Notes: generated from the letters alone by a model not told the origin. DNA of 64,000 bases from Paenibacillus sp. OV219 (GCF_900110075.1 NZ_FOCJ01000013.1:1-64000), one strand, 5' to 3'; positions 51,241 through 60,688 are shown, numbered from the stretch's first letter. Made by a program: numbers and translations.

Positions 51241-52431
51241 CTATACATGCATGTCTGCAAAGCTGGAACGATCAAATGTCGTTTCAAGATACGCGGCGAA
51301 CCGCTCCAAGCACTCTGCCACACAGTCTCGCATTGCGGCATCCACCACGACATCGCGTTCCCACCACCAATTGAGAATCGTCAGCGGTGATTTTTTACGT
51401 TGGTTAGCAAACTCGACGCGTGCGACGAGCTGATCGCCGTAAATCACTGGCAGCACATAGTAGCCATAAGCACGCTCCGGTGCCGGCTTGTAAACTTCCC
51501 ACCTGTACTCAAAGTCGAACAGCTCTTTGATGAGATTCCGATCCCACATAAGATTATCGAGAGGAGCGAGTAGGCTGGCGCGCTTCGTACAATCATCATT
51601 AACCGCCATAGCTTGCTTAAACAACTCAAGATCGGATACGCGTAGGTAGAGTGGATGAGCTACCCCTTCAACTTGAACCTCCATGAGCTGACCGCTTGCA
51701 AGGAGCTGCTTGAATGCCCCGCTGCGGTGGCGGCTCTTCATCCCTCGAATGCCAATCCATGCATCGCTTGGCCGGTTCCACAGGAGGCCTATACTACCAA
51801 TCCGGCGAAGCACGTTCCATGCAAAATACTGCTCGTCCGATTCGATCGGATCGTGTTCAGCGTATAGCTTCTCAGGGATACGCCGCTTCGCAAGATCATA
51901 AAACCTTCGCGTGCCAACTTTATGATGAACGACTAGCATGCCCGCATAATACATGCCTTCGAGTGCGGCGCGTGACAGCCTCGTCGGACCCCAGCCCCAG
52001 TCGACTTTCTCCGCATAGTCTAGATCGCTGGAGCAAAGCGGACCACGTTTCTCAATCTCTGCATGGACCTGATTCACCGTGTCCTGATTGGAGTGGCACC
52101 ATGCTTCATGCTGTCTGCGAAAGCGGGCAAAATACGGCCAATCCGTCACCGGAACAATCGACATACACTTATCCCACTGATCAAACAATTGATGTTCCTC
52201 ATAGAGCAGCTGTTGAAGCATTTCTCGTTTGAAGTGTGGAATACGAGCTTGTAGGACAAGCTCATGGTTCATCCCTACCACATTGAGTGGATCAAACTGA
52301 ATACAGCCGACACGATCAATGAAAGCCATAATGCCGGCTTTTCCTTCAAAGTTAGAGGCCTTATCGCTCAGACCATGATAATACAACAGGAAGCGTCTTG
52401 CTTGCTGCTTCGTAATTGTAAGATGCGCCAT
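51241..52431 (-). CDS. YcaQ-like winged-helix DNA glycosylase
   Basis: A 396-residue protein of the winged-helix family that includes YcaQ (AlkX), which unhooks DNA interstrand crosslinks. Typical blocks: VGCIQFDPLNVVGMNHELVL near 39-58, LFDQWDKCMSIVP near 83-95, RIGSIGLLWNRPSDAWIG near 211-228, and the C-terminal YEFRYRWEVY-like FDFEYRWEVYKP near 309-320. The catalytic residue pattern cannot be checked by eye. ATG 52431 follows CAGGTG. Confidence 0.8.
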   Translation of the reverse strand: MAHLTITKQQARRFLLYYHGLSDKASNFEGKAGIMAFIDRVGCIQFDPLNVVGMNHELVLQARIPHFKREMLQQLLYEEHQLFDQWDKCMSIVPVTDWPYFARFRRQHEAWCHSNQDTVNQVHAEIEKRGPLCSSDLDYAEKVDWGWGPTRLSRAALEGMYYAGMLVVHHKVGTRRFYDLAKRRIPEKLYAEHDPIESDEQYFAWNVLRRIGSIGLLWNRPSDAWIGIRGMKSRHRSGAFKQLLASGQLMEVQVEGVAHPLYLRVSDLELFKQAMAVNDDCTKRASLLAPLDNLMWDRNLIKELFDFEYRWEVYKPAPERAYGYYVLPVIYGDQLVARVEFANQRKKSPLTILNWWWERDVVVDAAMRDCVAECLERFAAYLETTFDRSSFADMHV

Positions 52432-52645
52432 CGTTTCACCTGCCTGAATAATGAGATGTAGTCTCTTTATTAAAGAGGATAACGGTTCAGAAGTCCATGC
52501 TGATGTGCGGAATTTTGAATTTTAGCAATATTTTAGAAAAATCAACTTGACTAAATAAATATTTGTGAAAATACCTGACATGAAGGAAGGGTTTGGTCGA
52601 TTTTTGTCGAAAAAAATCTGTACTACAACTAATGGAGGCGCTGCC

Positions 52646-54472
52646 ATGGAGCACCAAGCTTCTAAAATCGCTGTTCACCATCTTCTGTCAACGCCTGCAA
52701 ATCGCTCACAGCGTAGGCTTGTTTATGTCATTGGCGCATTCGTTTGTTTGCTGGCTTTGCTGACAGCTCCGATAGCTCGGGTGAAGCTGACGGAATTACC
52801 TGCTTATCAGCCTGCGATATTCTCTAGCGTTATCTGCTTCGAGCTTATTACGGCTTACGTGCTGTACAGCCAATTTCGCATTAACCGCTCTCCATCGGTA
52901 CTTGCGCTGGCAGCTGGGTATCTATACTCTGGCGGGATGACCGCGATGTATCTTCTAACATTCCCTGGCATCTTCTCTACAACCGGCTTGTTCCATGCGG
53001 GGCTGCAAACTGCGCCTTGGCTCTATTTGATCTGGCATTTCGGACTGCCGACGGCCATAATCGCTTACGTCTGGTTCGAGTCCCGCTATAAAGGAATGCA
53101 GCTAAGCCAGGCGAGAGCCAGATCGAGTTCTGCGGTTGTATTAACGGTAGTCATCCTATTAATCGCGGTATGTACGGTAATCACGACCAAGTTTCATGAC
53201 AGCGTACCCATTCTATTGAAGGATGGTCATCTTACCCCTCTCTTCGTGAACAAGATTGGTGTGCCTATTATCATCTACAGTGTTATTGCACTAGTGCTCT
53301 TTTTCCGGTTAACGCGAGGAAACACGGTGACGACGGCATGGCTCTGTATCGCATTGCTGGCTTCAATGCTAGATGTAACGATTATCCTGTGCGGCGGAGG
53401 CCGCTTTAGTATCGGTTGGTATGTCGCGAAGTGGAACACGTTCATCTGTGCGAACGCTGTGCTGAGCGGCATAATTTATGAGTTTACGAAGATGTATATG
53501 AGCCTTACGGTGCTGTATCGTAAAGTGGCTGACAGTGAAATTCGATATAAAGATCTGCTTGGGGAAAGCCAGCTTGCAGAGCGAGAAATTGCGAAGCGAA
53601 ATGAGATCATTGCCCGGATGCTAGAGTCGAGCCAAGAGGCGATTGTAATGTGCGATACCGAAGGGAAGGTTGTGTTCGCGAACCGCAGATTCGAGCAGTT
53701 GTTCGAGCGTCCGCTCCTGAATGGACAGATGCTTGCCGATTATTGCCATCGGTTAAAGGCATCGCACGGAACGCTTGCGGAGCTGATCGACCGGTATTTC
53801 AACGCCAAGCTTGCTCCCTTCCGCGAAAGAGTATCTCTCGTGACGAGTATAGAAAAGACACGTTACTTCGAATGCTACGTCAGTCCGCTCACGGATGATG
53901 TGGACGGGGAGTTGCATGGTCATCTATTCGGTTTCCATGATCGCACCGATGAGGTACGGATTATGTACTATGATGAATTGACGGGGCTGCCGAACCGCCG
54001 ATATTTGGGTGAACGGCTTATCGAGGCTCTGGATCGTGCCAAGAACAACATCGCGAATTTCTCTGTCTTCTTCATGGATTTGGACGGCTTCAAGAAGGTG
54101 AACGACACTTACGGCCATGAGATGGGAGATCGGCTGCTGCAGGAGGTTGCAGGCATCCTTCAATTATGTGTTCGCAGCAGCGGTGTCTGCGCAAGATGGG
54201 CGGGCGATGAATTTATCGTGCTGCTCGATGACGTTCAGAACAGCGCTCAACTTGAAGCGCTTGGCGAACAGATTATTCACGTTATCGAACAGCTGGATGA
54301 AGTGGACGGTGTGAAGCTTCAAGTAACCGCGAGTATCGGAATTGCGATCTATCCGAATGACGGCTCGGAAGGAAAAACATTGCTGATGCATGCTGACCAA
54401 GCCATGTATGAAGCGAAGATGAAGGGGAAGAACAATTGCTGCTTCTATTCTGCAGTCACGCAAGTGCAATAG
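52646..54472 (+). CDS. MASE4-PAS-GGDEF diguanylate cyclase
   Basis: A 608-residue membrane protein. About eight spans in the first ~300 residues fit the MASE4 sensor domain. A PAS domain near 315-430 (EAIVMCDTEGKVVFANRRFEQLF) and a GGDEF domain from about 441 (DELTGLPNRRYLGERL) follow. The active-site motif is AGDEF near 515-519, a normal active variant of GGDEF, so it should make cyclic di-GMP. The helical linker before PAS is RNEIIARML. ATG 52646 follows ATGGAGGC. No EAL partner is close by. The 214-base leader upstream shows no riboswitch that I can recognise. Confidence 0.88.
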   Translation: MEHQASKIAVHHLLSTPANRSQRRLVYVIGAFVCLLALLTAPIARVKLTELPAYQPAIFSSVICFELITAYVLYSQFRINRSPSVLALAAGYLYSGGMTAMYLLTFPGIFSTTGLFHAGLQTAPWLYLIWHFGLPTAIIAYVWFESRYKGMQLSQARARSSSAVVLTVVILLIAVCTVITTKFHDSVPILLKDGHLTPLFVNKIGVPIIIYSVIALVLFFRLTRGNTVTTAWLCIALLASMLDVTIILCGGGRFSIGWYVAKWNTFICANAVLSGIIYEFTKMYMSLTVLYRKVADSEIRYKDLLGESQLAEREIAKRNEIIARMLESSQEAIVMCDTEGKVVFANRRFEQLFERPLLNGQMLADYCHRLKASHGTLAELIDRYFNAKLAPFRERVSLVTSIEKTRYFECYVSPLTDDVDGELHGHLFGFHDRTDEVRIMYYDELTGLPNRRYLGERLIEALDRAKNNIANFSVFFMDLDGFKKVNDTYGHEMGDRLLQEVAGILQLCVRSSGVCARWAGDEFIVLLDDVQNSAQLEALGEQIIHVIEQLDEVDGVKLQVTASIGIAIYPNDGSEGKTLLMHADQAMYEAKMKGKNNCCFYSAVTQVQ

Positions 54473-54481
54473 CAGCTCTGA

Positions 54482-54508
54482 AGGCGCTCTATATGGAGCG
54501 TCTTTTTT
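54482..54508 (+). terminator. Intrinsic terminator
   Basis: AGGCGCTC-tatatg-GAGCGTCT, followed by six T. It closes the diguanylate cyclase gene. Confidence 0.85.
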
Positions 54509-54721
54509 GATGCCCCTAGTTAACTTAAAGCCTCGTACAAAAAAGTTTGCAGCCCTCTGATATAAACGAATGATTGGCTCATAGGATTAAGTATGATGCA
54601 GTCTTACGTAGGAGTGGGAGCGGATGGAGAAGAGCATATTTTGCAGGAACACTAATAAAATGTTAGTACCGCATTTTTTCATCACAGCTGCCAATTCATG
54701 TGTGGAAAAGGAAGTGTGGCC

Positions 54722-56536
54722 ATGAGGAGTTATCAATGGGTAAAGTGGCGTAAAATTCTCCTCTGGCTGATTGCCCTCGTCATCTTGGGTGTTTTTCTAT
54801 TGAATGGAGGGCCGACGGTCTGGAACGTTACGCTTACGATTCTCAGCTTATTGTTTCAGCTTTTGTTTGCCGTGTTGTTCATCATTATTCAATTCGTGGC
54901 GCTGTTCTGGTTTCTGGCGCGAGGGCGAACGTATTGGATATTGCCTGGTGAAACCGGTTCGACATGGGACGATTACCGGGGAAATCCGGAAATTGTCGAG
55001 AATGCGAAGCGAATTGTCTTGCTGCTCAAAGGCGTGAAGGAATTTAAGCAAATGGGAGGCGAGGTCATCCGCGGCTTCCTGCTGTGCGGACCGCCGGGTA
55101 CTGGTAAATCCTATCTCGCGCAAGTTATCGCGAATGAAGCGAAGGTCCCTTTCGCTTATGCTTCGGCACCAAGCTTTCAGAACATGTTCTTTGGGGTCGG
55201 AAACCTCAAGGTCATGGGCATATATAAGAAGGCAAGGAAGCTCGCCAAGATGTACGGCGCGTGCATCATCTTCATCGACGAGATAGATGCGATCGGAATG
55301 AAGCGTCAAGGTGGCGGCGGCATGGGAATGGGTGGCATGATGGGTATGGGTGGCGGCTCTGGCCTTCTTAACGAGCTGCTCCTGCAGATGGATCCGCCAA
55401 ACTTGGACAATTCAAGGTTCAAGAAGCTGTTAAGGCAGCTCGGCCTTCGCCGCAAGAGTGCGGAGCGTCCAGCGGTGCTTACCATCGCTGCAACGAACTT
55501 GCCGGATGTGCTGGATCCAGCGCTGCTGCGTCCGGGCCGATTCGATCGTCAGCTATGGGTCGATACGCCGGATTATGACGGTCGCATCGATGTCTTCCAG
55601 TATTACCTTGCTAAAGTAAAGCACGGCGAGTCTCTCACCGCAGAGAAAGCGGCGCTTGATACAATCGGTTACAGCCCTGCGCAGATCAAGCATATCGTCA
55701 ACGAAGCGGTTGTCATTGCGCATCAGCGCGGCGCGCTCGAAGCCGAATACCAGGATTTCCGCATGGCTATGGAAACGTACGAATGGGGGCTCAAGCAGCC
55801 GCTCCGTTCAATGCGTGACGATGAGAAACGGAATGTGGCGTACCATGAAGCAGGCCACGCCGTTGCCCAATATTTGCTGAAGCCGCATGATCGGGTCTGG
55901 AAAGTGACGATCATTCGCCGCGGCAACGCGCTCGGGCTAGCTGCGACGAAGCCGACGCACGAGCGGTATAACCGCAGCGACAGCGAGATACTCGCCAGCA
56001 TTCAAGTTTGCCTCGCAGCAAGGGCGGTGGAGGAAGAGTTCCTCGGCAAGAAGCTGAACGGGGTAACCTCCGACTTGCAGCAGGCGACCAGCATGGCAGG
56101 CGCCTTCCTCGGCGCGGTCGGCATGGGCGATGAGCTGTTTAGCTGGCTTACACTTGGGTCAATGGGGGAAGCGCTGCGGTCGCTGCGACCGAAGATTAAT
56201 GCGCTGCTCAAAGAGCAAATGGAGCAGGTGAAGAAGCTTATTCTCGCGCATTCTGAATTCGTGCATGCGATTGCCGAGGAGTTGCTTGAGAAAGGCGATT
56301 TGACCGGCGAGGAAATCGAGCAAATCTTTATTCGACTCTATGGACAGATTCGTCCGGATCCACCTGTGGTGAGGACTTTGATTTTCCTGGAAGAGAACAA
56401 GAAATCTCAAGCCGAAGGACAATCAGAGGAAAAGCCGGAGGACCAGTTGGATGAAGAACCGCCGATTAAAGAACCTGATGACGAAGAGCTAGGCGAGGAA
56501 GAGAAGAAGGAAGATGAGGATACGAAGGAATCTTGA
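54722..56536 (+). CDS. FtsH-like AAA+ zinc metalloprotease (divergent paralogue)
   Basis: A 604-residue membrane protease. Two spans lie near 12-62 with almost no outer domain between them, unlike true FtsH. The AAA domain has Walker A GPPGTGKS near 122-129, Walker B IIFIDEIDAI near 181-190 and the second region of homology DPALLRPGRFDR near 263. A Gly/Met-rich insert (GGGGMGMGGMMGMGGGSG, 197-214) and a basic insert RRKSAERP follow the Walker B. The zinc site is HEAGH (374-378), third ligand in TSDLQQAT. The C-terminus (558-604) is a very acidic tail. ATG 54722 follows AAGGA. Confidence 0.85.
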   Translation: MRSYQWVKWRKILLWLIALVILGVFLLNGGPTVWNVTLTILSLLFQLLFAVLFIIIQFVALFWFLARGRTYWILPGETGSTWDDYRGNPEIVENAKRIVLLLKGVKEFKQMGGEVIRGFLLCGPPGTGKSYLAQVIANEAKVPFAYASAPSFQNMFFGVGNLKVMGIYKKARKLAKMYGACIIFIDEIDAIGMKRQGGGGMGMGGMMGMGGGSGLLNELLLQMDPPNLDNSRFKKLLRQLGLRRKSAERPAVLTIAATNLPDVLDPALLRPGRFDRQLWVDTPDYDGRIDVFQYYLAKVKHGESLTAEKAALDTIGYSPAQIKHIVNEAVVIAHQRGALEAEYQDFRMAMETYEWGLKQPLRSMRDDEKRNVAYHEAGHAVAQYLLKPHDRVWKVTIIRRGNALGLAATKPTHERYNRSDSEILASIQVCLAARAVEEEFLGKKLNGVTSDLQQATSMAGAFLGAVGMGDELFSWLTLGSMGEALRSLRPKINALLKEQMEQVKKLILAHSEFVHAIAEELLEKGDLTGEEIEQIFIRLYGQIRPDPPVVRTLIFLEENKKSQAEGQSEEKPEDQLDEEPPIKEPDDEELGEEEKKEDEDTKES

Positions 56537-56558
56537 TGAAGTGACGTGTCATATAGTA

Positions 56559-56628
56559 GGGCTGCCTGGTTCATGAACCAAGGCAGCCTTTTAGCAGGGG
56601 AGCCGCTAAAGGCTTCTCTGCTCTTTTT
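56559..56628 (+). terminator. Two tandem terminator hairpins
   Basis: First hairpin GGCTGCCT...AGGCAGCC (56560-56588) enclosing a GTTCATGAAC palindrome, then TTTT. The second is GCAGGGGAGCC-gctaaa-GGCTTCTCTGC (56594-56621, with wobble pairs), followed by TCTTTTTC. Together they end the FtsH-like transcript. The following ~100 bases to 56727 hold no feature I can name. Confidence 0.75.
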
Positions 56629-56727
56629 CTTTGGCGCAGCAGCGCTGCATCTGCATATGTAAGTAAGAGATTAATAGGTTCTCTCGCGGCTTGCGGGCGG
56701 GGAGCAATTTGTGCTAACCTCCGAACG

Positions 56728-56917
56728 CTGAGAGTGGGAATATCCTACTCTCAGAAGCAGAATAGCAACATTAGTATGCTGAGAATGGATTTTTCCCACT
56801 CTCAGCAGCACAATAGGAGCTTAACAGCTGAATTGACTGCCTCAGGTCGGAATATCGGACAATCAGTTTGCAAACAGCTCTTTAGTCTAGTCGAGAGTCG
56901 GAAAATGCTACTCTCAG
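56728..56917. repeat. Three diverged palindromic repeat units
   Basis: Three ~27-base palindromes of the form CTGAGAGTGG-n7-CTACTCTCAG lie at 56728-56754, 56779-56805 and 56892-56917. Downstream flanks of the first two also match (AGCAGAATAGCAAC against AGCACAATAGGAGC), so the repeating unit is about 51 bases. The units vary at positions that keep the stem paired. The region has no gene I can support; a 71-codon frame (56734-56949) is only the translation of the repeats. Confidence 0.7.
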
Positions 56918-56961
56918 CGAAGCGAACTGGTCACAAGGAGTCAATCTAGGTGGACAATCTC

Positions 56962-56987
56962 AAAAGGCTACCTAGAGGCAGCCTTTC
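56962..56987. terminator. Intrinsic terminator, mainly for the minus-strand gene
   Basis: AAAAGGCTaCCT-aga-GGcAGCCTTT hairpin just beyond the stop of the small membrane protein gene ending at 56997. Confidence 0.65.
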
Positions 56988-56996
56988 TGTTGTCAA

Positions 56997-57290
56997 TTAG
57001 TGCTTATCGTTCAAGCCATTCTGGACAAGCTTTCTTAATTGAATAAGCTCTTCCCTTACCGACAAGGCCTGATCCTCAATTTCACTGATAAGCTTCAGTA
57101 ATGTATAACCGATTGATGTAATAATGATTCCTAGTATTGGAAATACCAATCGTTTTATCGTAAACACACTTACTAATTCTTCGGATGAGAGATCATGAGA
57201 CGTCAAGTATTGCAAAAGCCCGTAAATGATGAGTACGATTCCTGAGACAATCATGCTGTTCACTAGTTTTCTTGTTGTGCTGTAATACAT
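56997..57290 (-). CDS. Small two-span membrane protein
   Basis: 97 residues: two membrane spans (near 13-30 and 48-68) and a ~30-residue amphipathic, coiled-coil-like tail (LISEIEDQALSVREELIQL). No family recognised. The start at ATG 57290 has a weak ribosome site (GGAGG about 12 bases upstream). Confidence 0.55.
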   Translation of the reverse strand: MYYSTTRKLVNSMIVSGIVLIIYGLLQYLTSHDLSSEELVSVFTIKRLVFPILGIIITSIGYTLLKLISEIEDQALSVREELIQLRKLVQNGLNDKH

Positions 57291-57371
57291 ACGCTCTAGC
57301 CTCCATAAACACCAGGTATTTCCACTTATGTTTATACTTCGATGATCAGCAGAAGTTGCGTAGATATCGTA

Positions 57372-58037
57372 TTAGCGCTTGCGAAGCAATGCTCGGAAAC
57401 AGTGGATTCCGCCCCAATATTCCGTATGGAGTGAGTTGCGAGTCATCGACGTGTCAATAGGGCCATAGAATTCGAGTCCGGCCAATCGGACGATAGATTG
57501 GAAATAACTGAGGTTGACTGCGGGATAGTCCAGCGTGACTACAATCACACCGTCAGCATGCAATGTACGCTCAAATTCCTTAAGCGCAAGTATGGCATCT
57601 GCAGGTGTCAAATGCTCCAAAACAGAGATACAGAAGATTTTGTCGAAGAGCTGATTGTCATAGGGGAGCTCCGTAATGCCCGCTTGGCTGAGTGTGATGC
57701 TGCCTTCTTCATATGTGGAGGCCACTGCCATTGCAGCTGCTTCGCCAATGTCCAGTGCGATCTCCATCAGTATGGAAGGAATGGAAGTAATGCGAGGATC
57801 CATGTCACATGCATATGTCCTGCGAGCATTGTTCGCTAGATAGAACTTGAATGGATGCGAAATGCCACATGCTGCATCGAGCACCGTGTCAGTTGGCTCC
57901 ACAAATAACGAGCACCACGCATATTCATAAGGTCTGCTCCACCATTCATAAGGCATGCTGTAGACAAAATGCCTCGATGCAGCGTCGTCCTCACGCACGA
58001 AACGGGATACGAATTGTTCTTTGGTCAGCTGATTCAT
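57372..58037 (-). CDS. Class I SAM-dependent methyltransferase
   Basis: A 221-residue methyltransferase. Motif I, binding S-adenosylmethionine, is VLDAACGISHPFKFYL near 54-69, with Asp in YACDMDPRI near 77. Motif IV is FDKIFCISVLEHLTPADAIL near 130-149. It resembles enzymes acting on small molecules or lipids; the acceptor is unknown. ATG 58037 follows AAGGAG. It is divergent from the epimerase gene. Confidence 0.85.
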   Translation of the reverse strand: MNQLTKEQFVSRFVREDDAASRHFVYSMPYEWWSRPYEYAWCSLFVEPTDTVLDAACGISHPFKFYLANNARRTYACDMDPRITSIPSILMEIALDIGEAAAMAVASTYEEGSITLSQAGITELPYDNQLFDKIFCISVLEHLTPADAILALKEFERTLHADGVIVVTLDYPAVNLSYFQSIVRLAGLEFYGPIDTSMTRNSLHTEYWGGIHCFRALLRKR

Positions 58038-58207
58038 CGGTTAGTCTCCTTCATTCTCGTAATAGATTGCTAAATTCTATTTCAAGTCTATGAACCGCGG
58101 GCCCGGTTTATATCACATTCGGTTCGAAAGACTTTCGTTGCTGGGCAAGTGGTTGTGATATGATAACGTGTAGGTTGTTAGATACTAGGAGGAGGCCGAA
58201 GACGAAG

Positions 58208-59071
58208 ATGAAAGTACTAGTTACAGGAGCTAGCGGAAATGGCGGTCAAGCGGTATGCCGTGAACTGCTGCAAGCCGGTTATGAGGTGCGCATGGCCGAT
58301 GTGATGCCGCCGAACGCGGCAGATCTGCGGGAGCTTGAGTTTGTTAGATGCGATACGCGTACGGTTACGGATGTGCAGCAAGCGGTGAAAGGTGTGGATG
58401 GTGTAATCCATCTCGCAGCTTGGCATTGTGCGCATCAGCCTCCAGTGAGTGACGATACAATCTTCGCGGTTAATGTTGACGGAACCTATCAGGTGCTGGA
58501 AGCATGCCGCAGAGAAGGGGTTCAATCTATTATTTATGCCTCATCGATGGCCTTCGGCTGGGGATCGGTATACGGCGTGAGCAAAGTGATCGGTGAAGAC
58601 TTGTGCCGCTCCTACCACGAGATGACTGGGGCTTCCATCGCGATGCTTCGCTATCATGAATTTATTCCTAGACCCTATCTGGAATTCGGCTCCAGACTGC
58701 TTCGCAATGGCGTGGATCGGCGGGATGTGGCGCGGGCGACCGTTGCTGCACTGACTGCAGCGAGCAAACGCGAATTTGGCTTGTTCCGCACGATTATACA
58801 TACGAATCATGGCATGCCAGAAGACGTTAGAGCTAACTTCCGCACTCTTGGACCTGATTGGTGCGAGGAGCAATTGCCGGGTGCTGCCGCACTTATCGCC
58901 AAATACAGCATCTCTCTACCGGGAGAAGTGGAGCAGCATGATCTGTCCGAGGCCAAAGAAGTGCTCGGATGGACGCCGCAGGTTGGATTTATCCAGTTCC
59001 TTCGCGATTTGAAGCAGCGTGATGAGCGCGGTGAAGATGTAGCGAGCTTGTTCGTGCCTTCGGAGCTATAG
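58208..59071 (+). CDS. NAD-dependent epimerase/dehydratase family protein
   Basis: A 287-residue extended short-chain dehydrogenase. VTGASGNGGQAV near 4-15 is the NAD loop (GxxGxxG). Catalytic residues appear as Ser in YASSMAFGWGS and the YxxxK motif in VYGVSKVIGEDL near 120-131. Its group acts on sugar nucleotides or uronates; substrate unknown. ATG 58208 is preceded by GGAGGAGG about a dozen bases upstream. A terminator follows. Confidence 0.85.
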   Translation: MKVLVTGASGNGGQAVCRELLQAGYEVRMADVMPPNAADLRELEFVRCDTRTVTDVQQAVKGVDGVIHLAAWHCAHQPPVSDDTIFAVNVDGTYQVLEACRREGVQSIIYASSMAFGWGSVYGVSKVIGEDLCRSYHEMTGASIAMLRYHEFIPRPYLEFGSRLLRNGVDRRDVARATVAALTAASKREFGLFRTIIHTNHGMPEDVRANFRTLGPDWCEEQLPGAAALIAKYSISLPGEVEQHDLSEAKEVLGWTPQVGFIQFLRDLKQRDERGEDVASLFVPSEL

Positions 59072-59084
59072 CATTTCTGGGAAG

Positions 59085-59107
59085 ACCGCCACCTGGCGGT
59101 TTTTCTT
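59085..59107 (+). terminator. Intrinsic terminator
   Basis: ACCGCCA-cc-TGGCGGT, then TTTTC, after the epimerase gene. Confidence 0.85.
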
Positions 59108-59236
59108 TGTTGCGTGAGCTTTGTGCTGCCTAGCTCGTCGTTGAAGTCGAATAGCGGCAAGCAGTCCGAGTAATTCGCTCTCCATTTGGAAAATATAAAC
59201 AGAATTATTTTCTGAATTGCAAAGGAGCCATTACGA

Positions 59237-60526
59237 GTGAAAAGAACGATTTCTGTTATTGATGAGATTCGAAGAGTATCGAATAAGTTCGGTCAGGAAC
59301 AGGATTTACGGCCGCTTACTGATGCAGCGGGGAGTGCGAAGATTGTGCTTCTCGGAGAAGCGAGCCATGGCACGAGCGAATTTTATACTTATCGGACCGC
59401 GCTGTCCAAGATGCTAATCGCGGAGCATGGATTCACTTTCATTGCAGTGGAAGGAGATTGGCCTTCTTGCTATGAGGTGAACAAATATGTGAAGCATGCG
59501 CCTGATGCCAAGGCTTCCATTGAAGAGGTGCTGCAATCCTTCGACAGATGGCCGTCTTGGATGTGGGCGAATACGGAAACGCGGGATTTGGTCGCTTGGC
59601 TGCGGGAGTATAATCGTGAGCTGCCTGAGGCGAAGCGGGTCGGTTTCTACGGACTTGATGTATACAGTCTGTGGGAGTCGATGGATGAGATTATTAAGCA
59701 TCTCAAGGATACGAATTCCCCGGAGCTGCCAGCAGCGCTGAAGGCGTTCGCCTGCTTCGAGCCGCATGGGAGGGAAGGGCAGAATTACGGCATGACCGCA
59801 GCATTCTTCTCGGAGACATGCCAGGATGAAGTCGTGCAATTGCTGAAGCAGCTAGAAGCTAAGCGAAAAGGTAGTGAAAGTGGAAGTGGGAGTGGGAGCG
59901 CCCGCTCGTATGAAGCGCTGCTAAACGACGAGATTAACGCCCTTGTTGCCGTGAATGGCGAGCGGTATTATCAGTCGATGGTGAGGGGCGGACCGGAATC
60001 GTGGAACATTCGGGATCGGCATATGGTTGAAGCGCTCAATCGTGTGATGAACTTCTATGGTCCTGAGGCAAAAGCGATTGTGTGGGAACATAACACCCAT
60101 ATCGGAGATGCCCGCGCGACCGATATGCTTGCTGACGACATGGTCAATGTCGGGCAGCTCGTCCGTGAACAATCCCAGCATCCGGGCGAAGTGTTCGCGA
60201 TTGGAGCCGGTACATACCGTGGTACTGTAATCGCAGCAGCTGCATGGGATTCACCACTTGAGGCGATGCGCGTACCGCCTGCGATGAAAGGGAGCTGGGA
60301 AGAGCTGATGCACGAAGCAGGTGCACATGATCAGTGGCTGATATTTAAAGGGAATACTTCACCACTCTTTCATGACACATATGGACACCGGGCAATTGGT
60401 GTCGTCTATCATCCGCATTATGAGCGCGGCAATTATGTGCCAAGTAGGATGTCGGAGCGCTACGATGCCTTTGTCTATATAGATGAATCGCACGCGTTAA
60501 CGCCGCTCGAGCTTGCCCTCGTGTAG
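59237..60526 (+). CDS. Erythromycin esterase family protein
   Basis: A 429-residue protein of the erythromycin esterase/EreA-like family. Visible: GEASHGTSEFYTYR near 37-50, VEGDWPSCYEVN near 71-82, GFYGLDVYSLWESM near 135-148 and WEHNTHIGDARATDM near 281-295, where the catalytic His and Glu lie. Chromosomal relatives usually have unknown substrates. A Gly/Ser insert (SESGSGSGSA, near 214-223) is encoded by a short GGAAGT-like repeat, absent in relatives I know. GTG 59237 follows AAAGGAG. Confidence 0.85.
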   Translation: MKRTISVIDEIRRVSNKFGQEQDLRPLTDAAGSAKIVLLGEASHGTSEFYTYRTALSKMLIAEHGFTFIAVEGDWPSCYEVNKYVKHAPDAKASIEEVLQSFDRWPSWMWANTETRDLVAWLREYNRELPEAKRVGFYGLDVYSLWESMDEIIKHLKDTNSPELPAALKAFACFEPHGREGQNYGMTAAFFSETCQDEVVQLLKQLEAKRKGSESGSGSGSARSYEALLNDEINALVAVNGERYYQSMVRGGPESWNIRDRHMVEALNRVMNFYGPEAKAIVWEHNTHIGDARATDMLADDMVNVGQLVREQSQHPGEVFAIGAGTYRGTVIAAAAWDSPLEAMRVPPAMKGSWEELMHEAGAHDQWLIFKGNTSPLFHDTYGHRAIGVVYHPHYERGNYVPSRMSERYDAFVYIDESHALTPLELALV

Positions 60527-60531
60527 CATGT

Positions 60532-60562
60532 TGAAGACTGCCTCCATGGTGGTCTTCTTTGT
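60532..60562 (+). terminator. Intrinsic terminator
   Basis: GAAGACTGCC-tcca-TGGTGGTCTTC, one mismatch region, followed by TTTG, after the erythromycin-esterase-like gene. Confidence 0.65.
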
Positions 60563-60688
60563 TTGATACCCTTTGCGGCGATTCTAGCAGCCTAAGCTTG
60601 CATCCGCTTTCAATCAATTCTATAATGTGCTTGTACTAGAAGTGAAACTAGAAGTGAATACCAATACGAGGATGAAGGAGTTGTTGTT

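Noticed and set aside
52432-52645. Cyclic di-GMP riboswitch before the diguanylate cyclase
   Set aside because: The leader is AT-rich and I cannot see the conserved paired elements of GEMM-type riboswitches.
56728-56917. CRISPR array
   Set aside because: Only three units, unequal spacing (51 and 113 bases), diverged repeats that are palindromes themselves, and no cas genes.
56734-56949. 71-codon gene in the repeat region
   Set aside because: Its protein is just the translation of the palindromic repeats, with no ribosome site and no recognisable domain.
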